Origin: an uncultured Bacteroidota bacterium
GTDB lineage: Bacteria > Bacteroidota > Bacteroidia > Flavobacteriales > Flavobacteriaceae
Assembly (NCBI GenBank): GCA_902613595.1
Contig: CACMHY010000001.1
Location: 372,001-436,000, forward strand
Reading direction: 5' to 3'
Length of the DNA: 64,000 bases
Shown here piece after piece: positions 9,174 through 17,068 of this stretch; within the stretch, counting starts at the first letter, position 1, and each line of letters starts with the position of its first letter. The notes under the pieces were generated by a model. That model had not been told where the DNA came from. It saw only the letters and a program-made list of their open reading frames with translations, and did not search any database. A program made the position numbers and the translations under genes.

Positions 9174-10307
9174 TTAAGATTTTATTGCTTCACAACCCAC
9201 TAAATTAGTAATTTCTACGACTTTTGTAGGAGGTAAATTTTTATTTCTCAAAAGTACTTGTGAAACAAGATTTTTTGTTACGTTTTCAAATTTCTTGACA
9301 ATACTTGAATTTTCCTGTAGTGATGCAGGGTGTCCAAAATCAGACGCTTCTCTTACACTTTGAACTATAGGAATAGAACCCAAAAAAGGAACTTGTTTAT
9401 CATTTGCAAGATATTGTGCACCTCGCTTACCAAAAATATAATATTTATTTTCAGGTAGCTCAGGAGGCGAAAAATAACTCATGTTTTCAACTATGCCTAA
9501 AACAGGAACATTAATGTTTTTTTGTTGAAACATAGTAATTCCTTTTTTAGCGTCCGAAAGAGCAACATTTTGAGGGGTACTTACAACTACAGCACCAGTT
9601 AGAGGAAGTGATTGTACAATACTAAGGTGAATATCTCCTGTGCCTGGTGGTAAGTCAACAATCAAAAAATCCAAATCTCCCCAGACAGCATCAAAAATCA
9701 TTTGATTTAAAGCCTTTGATGCCATAGGTCCTCTCCAAATTACGGCTTGTTCTGGCTTTGTAAAAAATCCTATAGAGAGAACTTTCACACCATAATTTTC
9801 AATGGGTTCCATTTTAGATTTACCTTCAACCTGAACAGAACGTGGCCTCGCGCCCTCAAGATCAAACATTGTAGGTATTGAAGGACCATATATATCCGCG
9901 TCTAGAACACCTACTTTACACCCCATTTTGGTTAACATTACAGCAATATTCGCTGTTACAGTTGATTTTCCAACACCCCCCTTTCCAGAAGATATGGCAA
10001 TGATATTTAGTATTCCGGGAATTGGTGATCCTTTTATAGCATCATTAGACTTATTTGATGGTACGATTTTGAAATTTACCTTAATTTTTGCCTTTTCGTA
10101 AACTTGTTCATGAATTGTTTTAAGAATAGTGACCTCAATTTTTTTTCTTGCCTGTAGAGTTGGATTTTTTAGCTTAAGATCAACATCTATTTGATCCCCA
10201 AAAGTCATTACATTTATAACCGCTTTACTTTCAATAATGTTTTTTTCCTCACCAGGAATAGATATTGATTTTAAAGCTTTTAGCACATCATTTTTGTCAA
10301 TCTTCAT
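9174..10307 (-). CDS. mrp: Mrp/ApbC family P-loop ATPase, Fe-S carrier
   Basis: This 377-residue protein has an N-terminal MIP18/DUF59-type domain (about 1-85) and an Mrp NTPase domain with a deviant Walker A SSGKGGVGKST (~107-116), DADIYGPSIP and VDLPPGTGD. Mrp proteins carry [4Fe-4S] clusters to apo-targets. The CxxC pair usually found after the ENMS motif is missing: the segment reads ENMSYFSPPELPENKYY. The whole protein has only two cysteines, far apart. It heads the mrp-nfu-fdx operon with a consensus-like TATCTTTG promoter element about 19 nt upstream. Confidence 0.92.
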   Translation of the reverse strand: MKIDKNDVLKALKSISIPGEEKNIIESKAVINVMTFGDQIDVDLKLKNPTLQARKKIEVTILKTIHEQVYEKAKIKVNFKIVPSNKSNDAIKGSPIPGILNIIAISSGKGGVGKSTVTANIAVMLTKMGCKVGVLDADIYGPSIPTMFDLEGARPRSVQVEGKSKMEPIENYGVKVLSIGFFTKPEQAVIWRGPMASKALNQMIFDAVWGDLDFLIVDLPPGTGDIHLSIVQSLPLTGAVVVSTPQNVALSDAKKGITMFQQKNINVPVLGIVENMSYFSPPELPENKYYIFGKRGAQYLANDKQVPFLGSIPIVQSVREASDFGHPASLQENSSIVKKFENVTKNLVSQVLLRNKNLPPTKVVEITNLVGCEAIKS

Positions 10308-10325
10308 TAATTATGTCTTGGAATA

Positions 10326-10333
10326 CAAAGATA
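10326..10333 (-). promoter_or_regulatory. Putative Bacteroidetes -7 promoter element for mrp operon
   Basis: On the minus strand this reads TATCTTTG, matching the Bacteroidetes TAnnTTTG -7 consensus, and lies 19 nt before the mrp ATG. No clear -33 TTG is seen at the usual distance, so this is a motif match only. Confidence 0.4.
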
Positions 10334-10368
10334 GTATTAAGGATTAAATTTCTAAAAATATTTAGTGT

Positions 10369-10704
10369 TTAAAGGACAGGTAACTCATTTTGAGGATCCC
10401 AAAAATATAATTCTAGGTTAAGAATTTTATTTTCCTTAATTAGGATTCCTTCGTTTTCGAGAAGCTGTTGCATAATTTTTGTCCCTCCAAAATGGTGTTT
10501 CCCAGTTAACAGACCAACCCTATTAACTACTCTATGTGCTGGTATTGAGTTGTCTCCATGTGAGGCATTCATTGCCCAACCGACAAGCCTTGCGCTTTTT
10601 TTGACACCCAAATAATTGGCTATAGCTCCATATGATGTAACCTTCCCTTCCGGGATCTGTCGTACTACATCGTATACTTTATCAAAAAAATCATTTTTAT
10701 TCAT
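10369..10704 (-). CDS. Alkyltransferase-like protein (MGMT fold, no catalytic Cys)
   Basis: This 111-residue protein is the DNA-binding C-terminal domain of the O6-alkylguanine-DNA alkyltransferase family (VYDVVRQIPEGKVTSYGAIA, then the active-site region). The alkyl-acceptor motif, normally PCHRV, reads PAHRV, so it should not transfer alkyl groups. Known alkyltransferase-like (ATL) proteins bind O6-alkylguanine and pass it to nucleotide excision repair. It is 1 bp downstream of trmB on the same strand and probably co-transcribed. Confidence 0.88.
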   Translation of the reverse strand: MNKNDFFDKVYDVVRQIPEGKVTSYGAIANYLGVKKSARLVGWAMNASHGDNSIPAHRVVNRVGLLTGKHHFGGTKIMQQLLENEGILIKENKILNLELYFWDPQNELPVL

Positions 10705-10705
10705 T

Positions 10706-11374
10706 TTAGAGTCGGAATTTCATATAAGCAATGGGTTTATTTTGATTTATGAAAATTTTTTCATAAAAAGTCTGTATAGCAATTGCTTCTTTTGGTGCAT
10801 TTGAATTGCTATAGATATTGTTATGAGCATAAATTACCTCACCAATTTGAGAAACGATACCAATTGTGTATCCAAAAAAGAATTCATTATCTGTTTTAAG
10901 ATGAACAATTCCATTCTCTTTTAAGATTTTTTTATAAATATCTAGCATTTTAGGATTCGTAAGCCTATGTTTTGAGCGTTTATGTTTAATTTGTGGATCA
11001 GGGAACGTAATCCAAATTTCGTCTACTTCATTTGTATCGAAACAGTGTTCAATTAATTCAATTTGTGTTCTAAGAAATGCTACGTTATTTATGTTGTTTT
11101 CAACCGCAGTTTTTGCACCTCTCCATAAACGAGCACCCTTTATATCGATCCCGATAAAATTTTTTTTTGGGTATTTTTTTGAAAGATAAATGGAATACTC
11201 TCCTTTTCCACAACCTAACTCTAAAATTATTGGAGCTTTATTTTTGAAGAATTTTAAATTCCATTTACCCTTTAAAAATAAATTTTCTTCAATTATTTTT
11301 TCACGATCTGGTTGTATAACGTTTGTAAAAGTTTGATTTTCTTTAAAACGCTTTAGCTTATTTTTACTTCCCAC
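10706..11374 (-). CDS. trmB: tRNA (guanine-N7)-methyltransferase
   Basis: This 222-residue cytosolic methyltransferase carries the SAM-binding segment LELGCGKGEYSIYL, then FIGIDIKGARLWRGA and the TrmB signature WITFPDPQIKHKRSKHRLT. It forms m7G46 in the variable loop of tRNAs. It lies 25 bp downstream of the histidine kinase and 1 bp upstream of the ATL gene, all on the minus strand. Length and motifs are standard. Confidence 0.94.
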   Translation of the reverse strand: MGSKNKLKRFKENQTFTNVIQPDREKIIEENLFLKGKWNLKFFKNKAPIILELGCGKGEYSIYLSKKYPKKNFIGIDIKGARLWRGAKTAVENNINNVAFLRTQIELIEHCFDTNEVDEIWITFPDPQIKHKRSKHRLTNPKMLDIYKKILKENGIVHLKTDNEFFFGYTIGIVSQIGEVIYAHNNIYSNSNAPKEAIAIQTFYEKIFINQNKPIAYMKFRL

Positions 11375-11399
11375 ATTCTATTTTTTAAGTTAGGAAAAT

Positions 11400-12467
11400 T
11401 TAGGCTTCCACTAAATTTGCTGATTCAACAAGTGTTAAAGAGAAAGAAAATTCAGAACCAACGTTTGGTTCACTTTCAACAAAGATTTTTTCATTGTGTG
11501 CATCGATAATGTGTTTTACAATTGATAAGCCTAATCCAGATCCACCTTGTTTCCTATTCCGAGCAGATTCGACCCTATAAAAGCGCTCGAAAAGCCGAGG
11601 CAAATGTTCTTTATCAATACCCTTACCATTATCAGAAATTCTAATTAGAATTTTGTTCTGTTCTATAAAATCGATACCTATCTCAGTAATACCTCTATTT
11701 ATACCGTATTTTATTGAGTTCATTACAAGATTTAATATTACTTGTTGGATACGTTCTTCATCTGCTAAAACGTAAATAGGTTTCTCAAATTTATTTTTTA
11801 AAGAAAGTTTTATATTGTTCTTGTCAGTTTGTACTTCTAACATTTCTATTACTTCATTAATTGTTGATAATATATTAAACTGACTGATATCTAATTTTGC
11901 AATACCAGACTCAAATTTTGTAATTAAATCTAAATCGTTAACAATGTATGTAAGACGATCAACACCATTCAAGGTCTTTTTCAAATATTTCTTTATAATT
12001 TTTTGGTCAGTAACACCCCCATCTAATAGTGTTAAAATAAATCCTTGAATAGTGAAAAGAGGTGTTTTTAATTCATGAGCAATGTTTCCAATAAATTCCT
12101 TTCTAAAATTTTCTTGGTTTTTCAAATCCTCTATCTGTAGATTTTTATCTGAATTTAATTTTTTTAAGTTTCGCATTAAAAGATCTATGTCTTGATTTGT
12201 CTTAAGGATTGAAGTGGAGGTTGTTGATGTAAAGATGCTGTTGTATAATTCTCTAACTCTTTTTCTCAAAAAAATATTTATATGATAGGATAGCAAAGTG
12301 TAAGAAAAAAATAAAATAAGCAGAAAGACAACTAAACTTAAACCTATAAGCCAATACAGGTCGGGTTTATGAAAAAAAATTATAAATGATACAGACGTGA
12401 TAACAGAAAAAACCGAAATAACAAGTGAAATTAAAAAGCTTAGTTTGTTAAATTTTGGAAATATCAA
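11400..12467 (-). CDS. Two-component sensor histidine kinase (PhoR/RprX-like)
   Basis: This 355-residue membrane kinase has two transmembrane segments (about 9-32 and 37-61) with almost no periplasmic domain. The dimerisation box FIGNIAHELKTP has phospho-acceptor H131. The N box (NLVMNSIKYG), G1 (DNGKGID), F (LFERFYR) and G2 (GGSGLGLSIV) boxes are all present. The tiny extracytoplasmic loop suggests membrane or cytoplasmic sensing. It lies 5 bp downstream of its cognate response regulator. The stimulus cannot be inferred. Confidence 0.92.
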   Translation of the reverse strand: MIFPKFNKLSFLISLVISVFSVITSVSFIIFFHKPDLYWLIGLSLVVFLLILFFSYTLLSYHINIFLRKRVRELYNSIFTSTTSTSILKTNQDIDLLMRNLKKLNSDKNLQIEDLKNQENFRKEFIGNIAHELKTPLFTIQGFILTLLDGGVTDQKIIKKYLKKTLNGVDRLTYIVNDLDLITKFESGIAKLDISQFNILSTINEVIEMLEVQTDKNNIKLSLKNKFEKPIYVLADEERIQQVILNLVMNSIKYGINRGITEIGIDFIEQNKILIRISDNGKGIDKEHLPRLFERFYRVESARNRKQGGSGLGLSIVKHIIDAHNEKIFVESEPNVGSEFSFSLTLVESANLVEA

Positions 12468-12472
12468 GTAAT

Positions 12473-13165
12473 TTATTTTTCTGATTTTACAAATTTATAA
12501 CCTATTCCCTTAATGGTTTTAAAAAAATCATGACCAATTTTTTCTCTAAGTTTTCTAATGTGAACATCAATAGTTCGATCACCTACAATAACATCTCCCC
12601 CCCATACTTTTTGCATAATTTCCTCTCTTTTGAAAACTTTTTCTGGTTTTGACGCTAGAAGATATATTAATTCAAATTCTTTTCTTGGAAGTGAAATTTC
12701 ATTGTTATTTAAAATAATTCTATATGAATCTCGATCAATTATTAAGTTCCCAAAATCAAACTGATTATCTTTAATTTTATCTTTCTTAAATCTTCTCAAT
12801 AATCCTTTAACCTTTGAAATTAAAACTTTTGGCTTAATTGGCTTGGTAACATAATCATCCGCTCCTGCATCGAAAGCGGCAACATATGAAAAGTCTTCGC
12901 CTCTAGCAGATAAAAACATAATTATTGTTTCATTAAATCGATTATCTTTTCTTAAGTTTTCACAGGCTTCTATTCCATCCATATTTGGCATCATAACATC
13001 CATAATTATGAGATTAGGCATATGTTTTTCAGCTAATTTAATAGCCTCTAATCCATCATTGGCAGTAAAGATTTGATATCCCTCCGAATTTAGATTGAAC
13101 CGAATTATCTCAATAATATCGGGCTCATCATCAACTAAAAGGATTTTTATCTCTTCTTTTTTCAT
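12473..13165 (-). CDS. OmpR/PhoB-family response regulator
   Basis: This 230-residue protein has a receiver domain (VDDEPDI; phospho-acceptor D56 in LIIMDVMMPNMDG; conserved Lys in DDYVTKPIKP) and a C-terminal winged-helix DNA-binding domain (GDRTIDVHIRKLREKIG). It is paired with the downstream histidine kinase. In Bacteroidetes the closest named types are RprY- or PhoB-like, but targets are unknown. It is the first gene of a probable operon with kinase, trmB and ATL. It diverges from the LuxE-like gene across a 174 bp AT-rich gap in which I saw no consensus promoter. Confidence 0.92.
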   Translation of the reverse strand: MKKEEIKILLVDDEPDIIEIIRFNLNSEGYQIFTANDGLEAIKLAEKHMPNLIIMDVMMPNMDGIEACENLRKDNRFNETIIMFLSARGEDFSYVAAFDAGADDYVTKPIKPKVLISKVKGLLRRFKKDKIKDNQFDFGNLIIDRDSYRIILNNNEISLPRKEFELIYLLASKPEKVFKREEIMQKVWGGDVIVGDRTIDVHIRKLREKIGHDFFKTIKGIGYKFVKSEK

Positions 13166-13339
13166 GAATTATAATCTTTAAATTTAAGACTTATTTAAAT
13201 TTTTATATGTTATCAAAGCATTATTATTTCAAATATGAATAATCATATCATTACCAATTATTAGTTTTTTTAATTTGAGGTTTTTAGTTTAATTAGCTAT
13301 TTTAATTTACAAATGTCATTTTAATTATTTGAATTTACA

Positions 13340-14323
13340 GTGAGAAAACTTTTGTTGGACTTTGACAAGATTAGTTCAGATTTTGCTTTTGAAAAACAAG
13401 CATTAAAGCTTTTTAATTATCAATATGAAGAAAATAAGATATATAGATCATATTGTGACCTTATAAAAATTAAAAAAAAAGATGTCAGCAAAGTAGATGA
13501 AATTCCGTTCCTGCCTATTAATTTTTTTAGAACTCATAATCTTAATTCATCCAAAAAACAGCCTGATATTAAATTTGTATCAAGCAGGACTACTAGTCAA
13601 AACGGCTCTACACACTTAATAAATGATGTTGATATTTACATAAGAAGTTTTGAAAAAGGGTTTGAATATTTTTACGGAGATATTGAAGATTATGTGATTC
13701 TAGCTTTACTTCCAAATTATATTGAACAAGAAAATTCCTCATTAGTTTTTATGATTGATAGATTAATAAAAAAAACAAAAAGAAAAGAAAGTGGTTTTTA
13801 TCTAGATGACTGGAATGATTTAAGAAGACAATTAGATCATTTAGAAAATAAAGGTCAAAAGACAATTTTGTTTGGTGTAACATTTGCATTAATTAAAGGA
13901 GCTAAAAAATATAATTGGAATTTGAAAAATACTATAGTAATGGAAACTGGAGGAATGAAAGGAATGCACAAAGAACTTGTTAGGAATGAACTTCATGACA
14001 TTCTAAAAAAATCCTTTAGTGTATCTCACATTCATTCTGAGTATGGAATGACAGAAATATTAAGTCAAGCATATTCTATGGGAGATGGTTTTTTTAAATG
14101 CCCACCATGGATGAGAGTTTATACTCGTTCAATTGAAGATCCTTTTGAGATTCTAGGCAACCGAAAAACAGGTGCAATAAATATAATTGATCTTGCAAAC
14201 ATTGACTCATGTGGTTTTATTGCAACAGAGGACTTAGGAAAACTCAACGAAAAAGGATGTTTTGAGGTCTTAGGCCGTTTCGATAATTCTGAAATCAGAG
14301 GTTGTAACCTATTAGTTATTTAA
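13340..14323 (+). CDS. LuxE-like acyl-protein synthetase/acyltransferase family
   Basis: This 327-residue protein resembles the LuxE family common in Bacteroidetes (IPFLPINFFRTHNL near 55-68; VILALLPNY; SSLVFMIDRLIKK; KESGFYLDDW; HSEYGMTE). Luminescent LuxE activates fatty acids as acyl adenylates; in Bacteroidetes the role is unknown. The phosphate-binding loop, usually SSGTTG, reads SSRTTSQNG here. The start is GTG, because an upstream in-frame ATG at 13313 is followed by a stop. No other lux genes are nearby. It converges with tyrS with an 8 bp gap. Confidence 0.75.
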   Translation: MRKLLLDFDKISSDFAFEKQALKLFNYQYEENKIYRSYCDLIKIKKKDVSKVDEIPFLPINFFRTHNLNSSKKQPDIKFVSSRTTSQNGSTHLINDVDIYIRSFEKGFEYFYGDIEDYVILALLPNYIEQENSSLVFMIDRLIKKTKRKESGFYLDDWNDLRRQLDHLENKGQKTILFGVTFALIKGAKKYNWNLKNTIVMETGGMKGMHKELVRNELHDILKKSFSVSHIHSEYGMTEILSQAYSMGDGFFKCPPWMRVYTRSIEDPFEILGNRKTGAINIIDLANIDSCGFIATEDLGKLNEKGCFEVLGRFDNSEIRGCNLLVI

Positions 14324-14331
14324 TTTATAAA

Positions 14332-15630
14332 TCATAAATTAACTTTGATAATAAAATAGTTTTTTTTGCCTTTTCTTAAAAGTATGTATTTTTCTGCTAT
14401 CAAATCATCCACTCCTAAAATAAAATCAATATTGACTTTTTTTTGATTAACAGAGATTGCATTCTCTGTCAACGCACGCCTAGCCTCACCATTTGACTTT
14501 AAAAACCCTGTTTGAGAAACTAGAGCACTTACAATACTCAAACCATCAGCTAATAGTGACATTTCAACCAAAACTTGGGGAACACCCTCAAAAAGTTCTA
14601 AAAAAGTTTTTGAATCTAAGTTTTGCAAGTTTTTTTCAGTGGAATTTCCAAAAAGAATTTCTGATGCACTTAAAACCTTGTCAAAAGCCTCTTCACCATG
14701 AACTAATATTGTAACTTCTTTAGCAATTGTTTTTTGAAGGATTCTCAAATGTGGCTGTTTAGAATGTTCATTTATTTTTTTTTCTATTTCAGCCTTACTT
14801 AAAAAAGTAAACATCTTAATATAGTTTGTAGAATCCTCATCCGAAGTATTTAACCAAAATTGATAAAATTTGTAACAGGAAGTTTTAGTTTCATCTAACC
14901 AAACATTACCTTCCTCCGTTTTACCAAATTTTGAGCCATCAGATTTTTTTATTAATGGACATGTTATCGCGTAAGCTTTTGAACCCTCCTTTCTGCGTAT
15001 CAATTCTGCACCAGTTGTAATATTTCCCCATTGATCACTTCCTCCCATTTGAAGTTTACAATCCATAGTTTTAAATAGATGATAAAAATCATATCCCTGA
15101 ATTAATTGATAGGTGAATTCCGTAAAAGACATTCCTACCTTAGATTCACTTGTTAGCCTTTTTTTTACAGATTCTTTAGCCATCATGTAGTTTACAGTTA
15201 AATGTTTTCCAATATCTCTAGAAAAGTCAATCAAAGAAAATGATTTCATCCAATCGTAATTATTTATAATTGTAGCAGGATTTTTTATGTTGGTGCTAAA
15301 GTTTAAGAACTTTTCAAATTGAGTTTTCAAACCCTTGCAATTCTTTTCAAGAATTTCAAAATCTAACAAATTTCTCTCATCAGACTTTCCAGATGGATCC
15401 CCAATCATCCCTGTAGCTCCTCCAATTAAAACTATGGGGCAGTGTCCAGCTTTTTGGAAATGCATCAAAATAATAATTTGTACTAAGCTACCAATGTGGA
15501 GGGAATCTGATGTCGGATCAAATCCAATATACCCCTTAGCGGGAGTATCTAAAAGAAAAGTCTCTGTTTCTGGTATTAGATCTTGGACTAATCCGCGCCA
15601 CTTTAGTTCTTCAACAAAATTTGTTTTCAT
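14332..15630 (-). CDS. tyrS: Tyrosine-tRNA ligase
   Basis: This 432-residue class I aminoacyl-tRNA synthetase shows the HIGH-type motif HIGSLVQ, the tyrosine-binding segment QGYDFYHLF, the QMGGSDQWGNI motif, the KMSKS-type motif SKFGKT and a C-terminal S4 RNA-binding domain. It charges tRNA-Tyr. Length is typical. The plus-strand ORFs inside it are shadows; the downstream epimerase ORF was extended artificially into it. Confidence 0.97.
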   Translation of the reverse strand: MKTNFVEELKWRGLVQDLIPETETFLLDTPAKGYIGFDPTSDSLHIGSLVQIIILMHFQKAGHCPIVLIGGATGMIGDPSGKSDERNLLDFEILEKNCKGLKTQFEKFLNFSTNIKNPATIINNYDWMKSFSLIDFSRDIGKHLTVNYMMAKESVKKRLTSESKVGMSFTEFTYQLIQGYDFYHLFKTMDCKLQMGGSDQWGNITTGAELIRRKEGSKAYAITCPLIKKSDGSKFGKTEEGNVWLDETKTSCYKFYQFWLNTSDEDSTNYIKMFTFLSKAEIEKKINEHSKQPHLRILQKTIAKEVTILVHGEEAFDKVLSASEILFGNSTEKNLQNLDSKTFLELFEGVPQVLVEMSLLADGLSIVSALVSQTGFLKSNGEARRALTENAISVNQKKVNIDFILGVDDLIAEKYILLRKGKKNYFIIKVNL

Positions 15631-15703
15631 TTGTTTTTCAGTAAAGATATATTTCTCTTATATAAACAAAAAATCAAAATTAAAAAAGTGTAACTTTAAA
15701 AAT

Positions 15704-16666
15704 ATGGTATTGATTATTGGGGGTACAGGTTTAGTTGGATCTCATTTAATTTTAGAAATTTATAGAAAGAACCTTGAATTAAGGGTCACATATAGATGCA
15801 AAGAAAATTTAAAAAACCTTAAAAGTTGTCTTAGTAAATATTTCAAAATAAATTCCAATTATATAAATTCTATTGATTGGGTTCATGCTGATGTTATCGA
15901 TATCACAAGTCTTAATGATGCCTTGAAAGGTGTAAATCATGTATATCACTGCGCTGCAAAGGTATCTCTAGCAAATTACCATAAGAATCAATTATATAAG
16001 ACAAATATTGAGGGAACCGCAAATGTTGTAAATCTTTGCATTAAACATAAAGTAAAAAAACTTTGTTATATAAGTTCTATAGCATCTATCAACCCAAAAA
16101 AAAGTGTTGGCATGATAAACGAACATCATTCATGGGATGATACAAAACTCCATACTTTTTATGCTTTCTCAAAATACGCCGCAGAAAAAGAAGTTTGGAG
16201 AGGTTCACAAGAAGGGTTAAATGTTGTTATAGTAAATCCAGGCTTAATCTTAGGAGGTAAATTCAATAATTCTAGCATGAAAAAAATCCTAAAGATTGCT
16301 CGTAGTAATTTTATTTTCTATCCAATAGGGAATATTGCTATTATTGATATAAATGATGTCGTAAAAATACTTTTACTACTTATGAATTCAAACATAACCA
16401 ACGAACGCTTTATTTTAGTAAGCGATAATATAAAACAAAAAAAGCTTTTAAATATGTTAAAATTATCTGTTGGGAAAAAAGAGGCTTATTTGCCTCTAAC
16501 TAGGCCCATATTAAATTTTTTATTAACTATTGAGACCTTAATAAATTATTTGGGAATTAAAAAAAAGTTTATGAGTAAAGCTCTTATTGAAACACTCTGT
16601 TCAAAACAAAATTATGATGGTTCAAAAGTTTCACGTTTATTATCTTTCAATTATAAAAAGTTTTAG
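15704..16666 (+). CDS. NAD-dependent epimerase/dehydratase family protein
   Basis: The track begins this frame at 15335, inside tyrS on the other strand. The real start is the ATG at 15704, giving 320 residues beginning MVLIIGGTGLVGSHL, the glycine-rich Rossmann motif. The extended SDR catalytic pair is visible as YAFSKYAAEK (YxxxK), with ISSIAS before it. Such proteins are sugar-nucleotide epimerases, dihydroflavonol reductase-like or 3-beta-HSD-like enzymes. The substrate cannot be assigned. It starts 73 bp upstream of and divergent to tyrS and ends 30 bp from the convergent DUF4296 gene. Confidence 0.87.
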   Translation: MVLIIGGTGLVGSHLILEIYRKNLELRVTYRCKENLKNLKSCLSKYFKINSNYINSIDWVHADVIDITSLNDALKGVNHVYHCAAKVSLANYHKNQLYKTNIEGTANVVNLCIKHKVKKLCYISSIASINPKKSVGMINEHHSWDDTKLHTFYAFSKYAAEKEVWRGSQEGLNVVIVNPGLILGGKFNNSSMKKILKIARSNFIFYPIGNIAIIDINDVVKILLLLMNSNITNERFILVSDNIKQKKLLNMLKLSVGKKEAYLPLTRPILNFLLTIETLINYLGIKKKFMSKALIETLCSKQNYDGSKVSRLLSFNYKKF

Positions 16667-16696
16667 AATGTTCCCAGATCTTTAAGTTTTGAGTTT

Positions 16697-17068
16697 TTAA
16701 TTATTTTTTTTTCTAACTATTCTGTCAATACTGTCTTTACTTTTTTCCATTCTTCTTAATACTTTCCTGTATATTTTACTCATGACTTTAGGATTTTTTG
16801 AATAATACTCTTGACTTTCTGCAAGTTGAAGACTGTCGATTTCATATTTCAAAAAAAGATATGGTGAGCCCATAATATCAACAAAGCTTTGATTTTTTGG
16901 AATAAAAGTACTCATAACATCCATTGTTGTAGCATCGTAAATTATATTTTCCATTGTGTCTTCATCTATTAAATTTCTGGGTACACTAGCTGAAGTTGAA
17001 TCTTGACAAGATAACACGAACAGTAGAAAAAAAATTGAAATGTTTATTTTTAGTAAAATTTGATTCAT
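16697..17068 (-). CDS. DUF4296-like small lipoprotein
   Basis: This 123-residue protein has a lipoprotein signal (FLLFVLSC, Cys21) and a mostly helical, charged C-terminus ending in RMEKSKDSIDRIVRKKNN. The pattern RNLIDEDTMENIIYDATTMD resembles the DUF4296 family of Bacteroidetes, whose function is unknown. It overlaps the end of the dihydroorotase gene by 4 nt, so translation is probably coupled. The neighbour order (glycosyltransferase, dihydroorotase, DUF4296) is one I recognise from Flavobacteriia. Confidence 0.75.
   Translation of the reverse strand: MNQILLKINISIFFLLFVLSCQDSTSASVPRNLIDEDTMENIIYDATTMDVMSTFIPKNQSFVDIMGSPYLFLKYEIDSLQLAESQEYYSKNPKVMSKIYRKVLRRMEKSKDSIDRIVRKKNN

Noticed and set aside
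13340-14323. Bioluminescence system
   Set aside because: Only a LuxE-like gene is present, with an altered ATP-binding loop, and there is no luxAB or luxC nearby.
15335-15703. N-terminal extension of the epimerase ORF
   Set aside because: This part is antisense to tyrS; the Rossmann start MVLIIGGTG begins at the ATG 15704.
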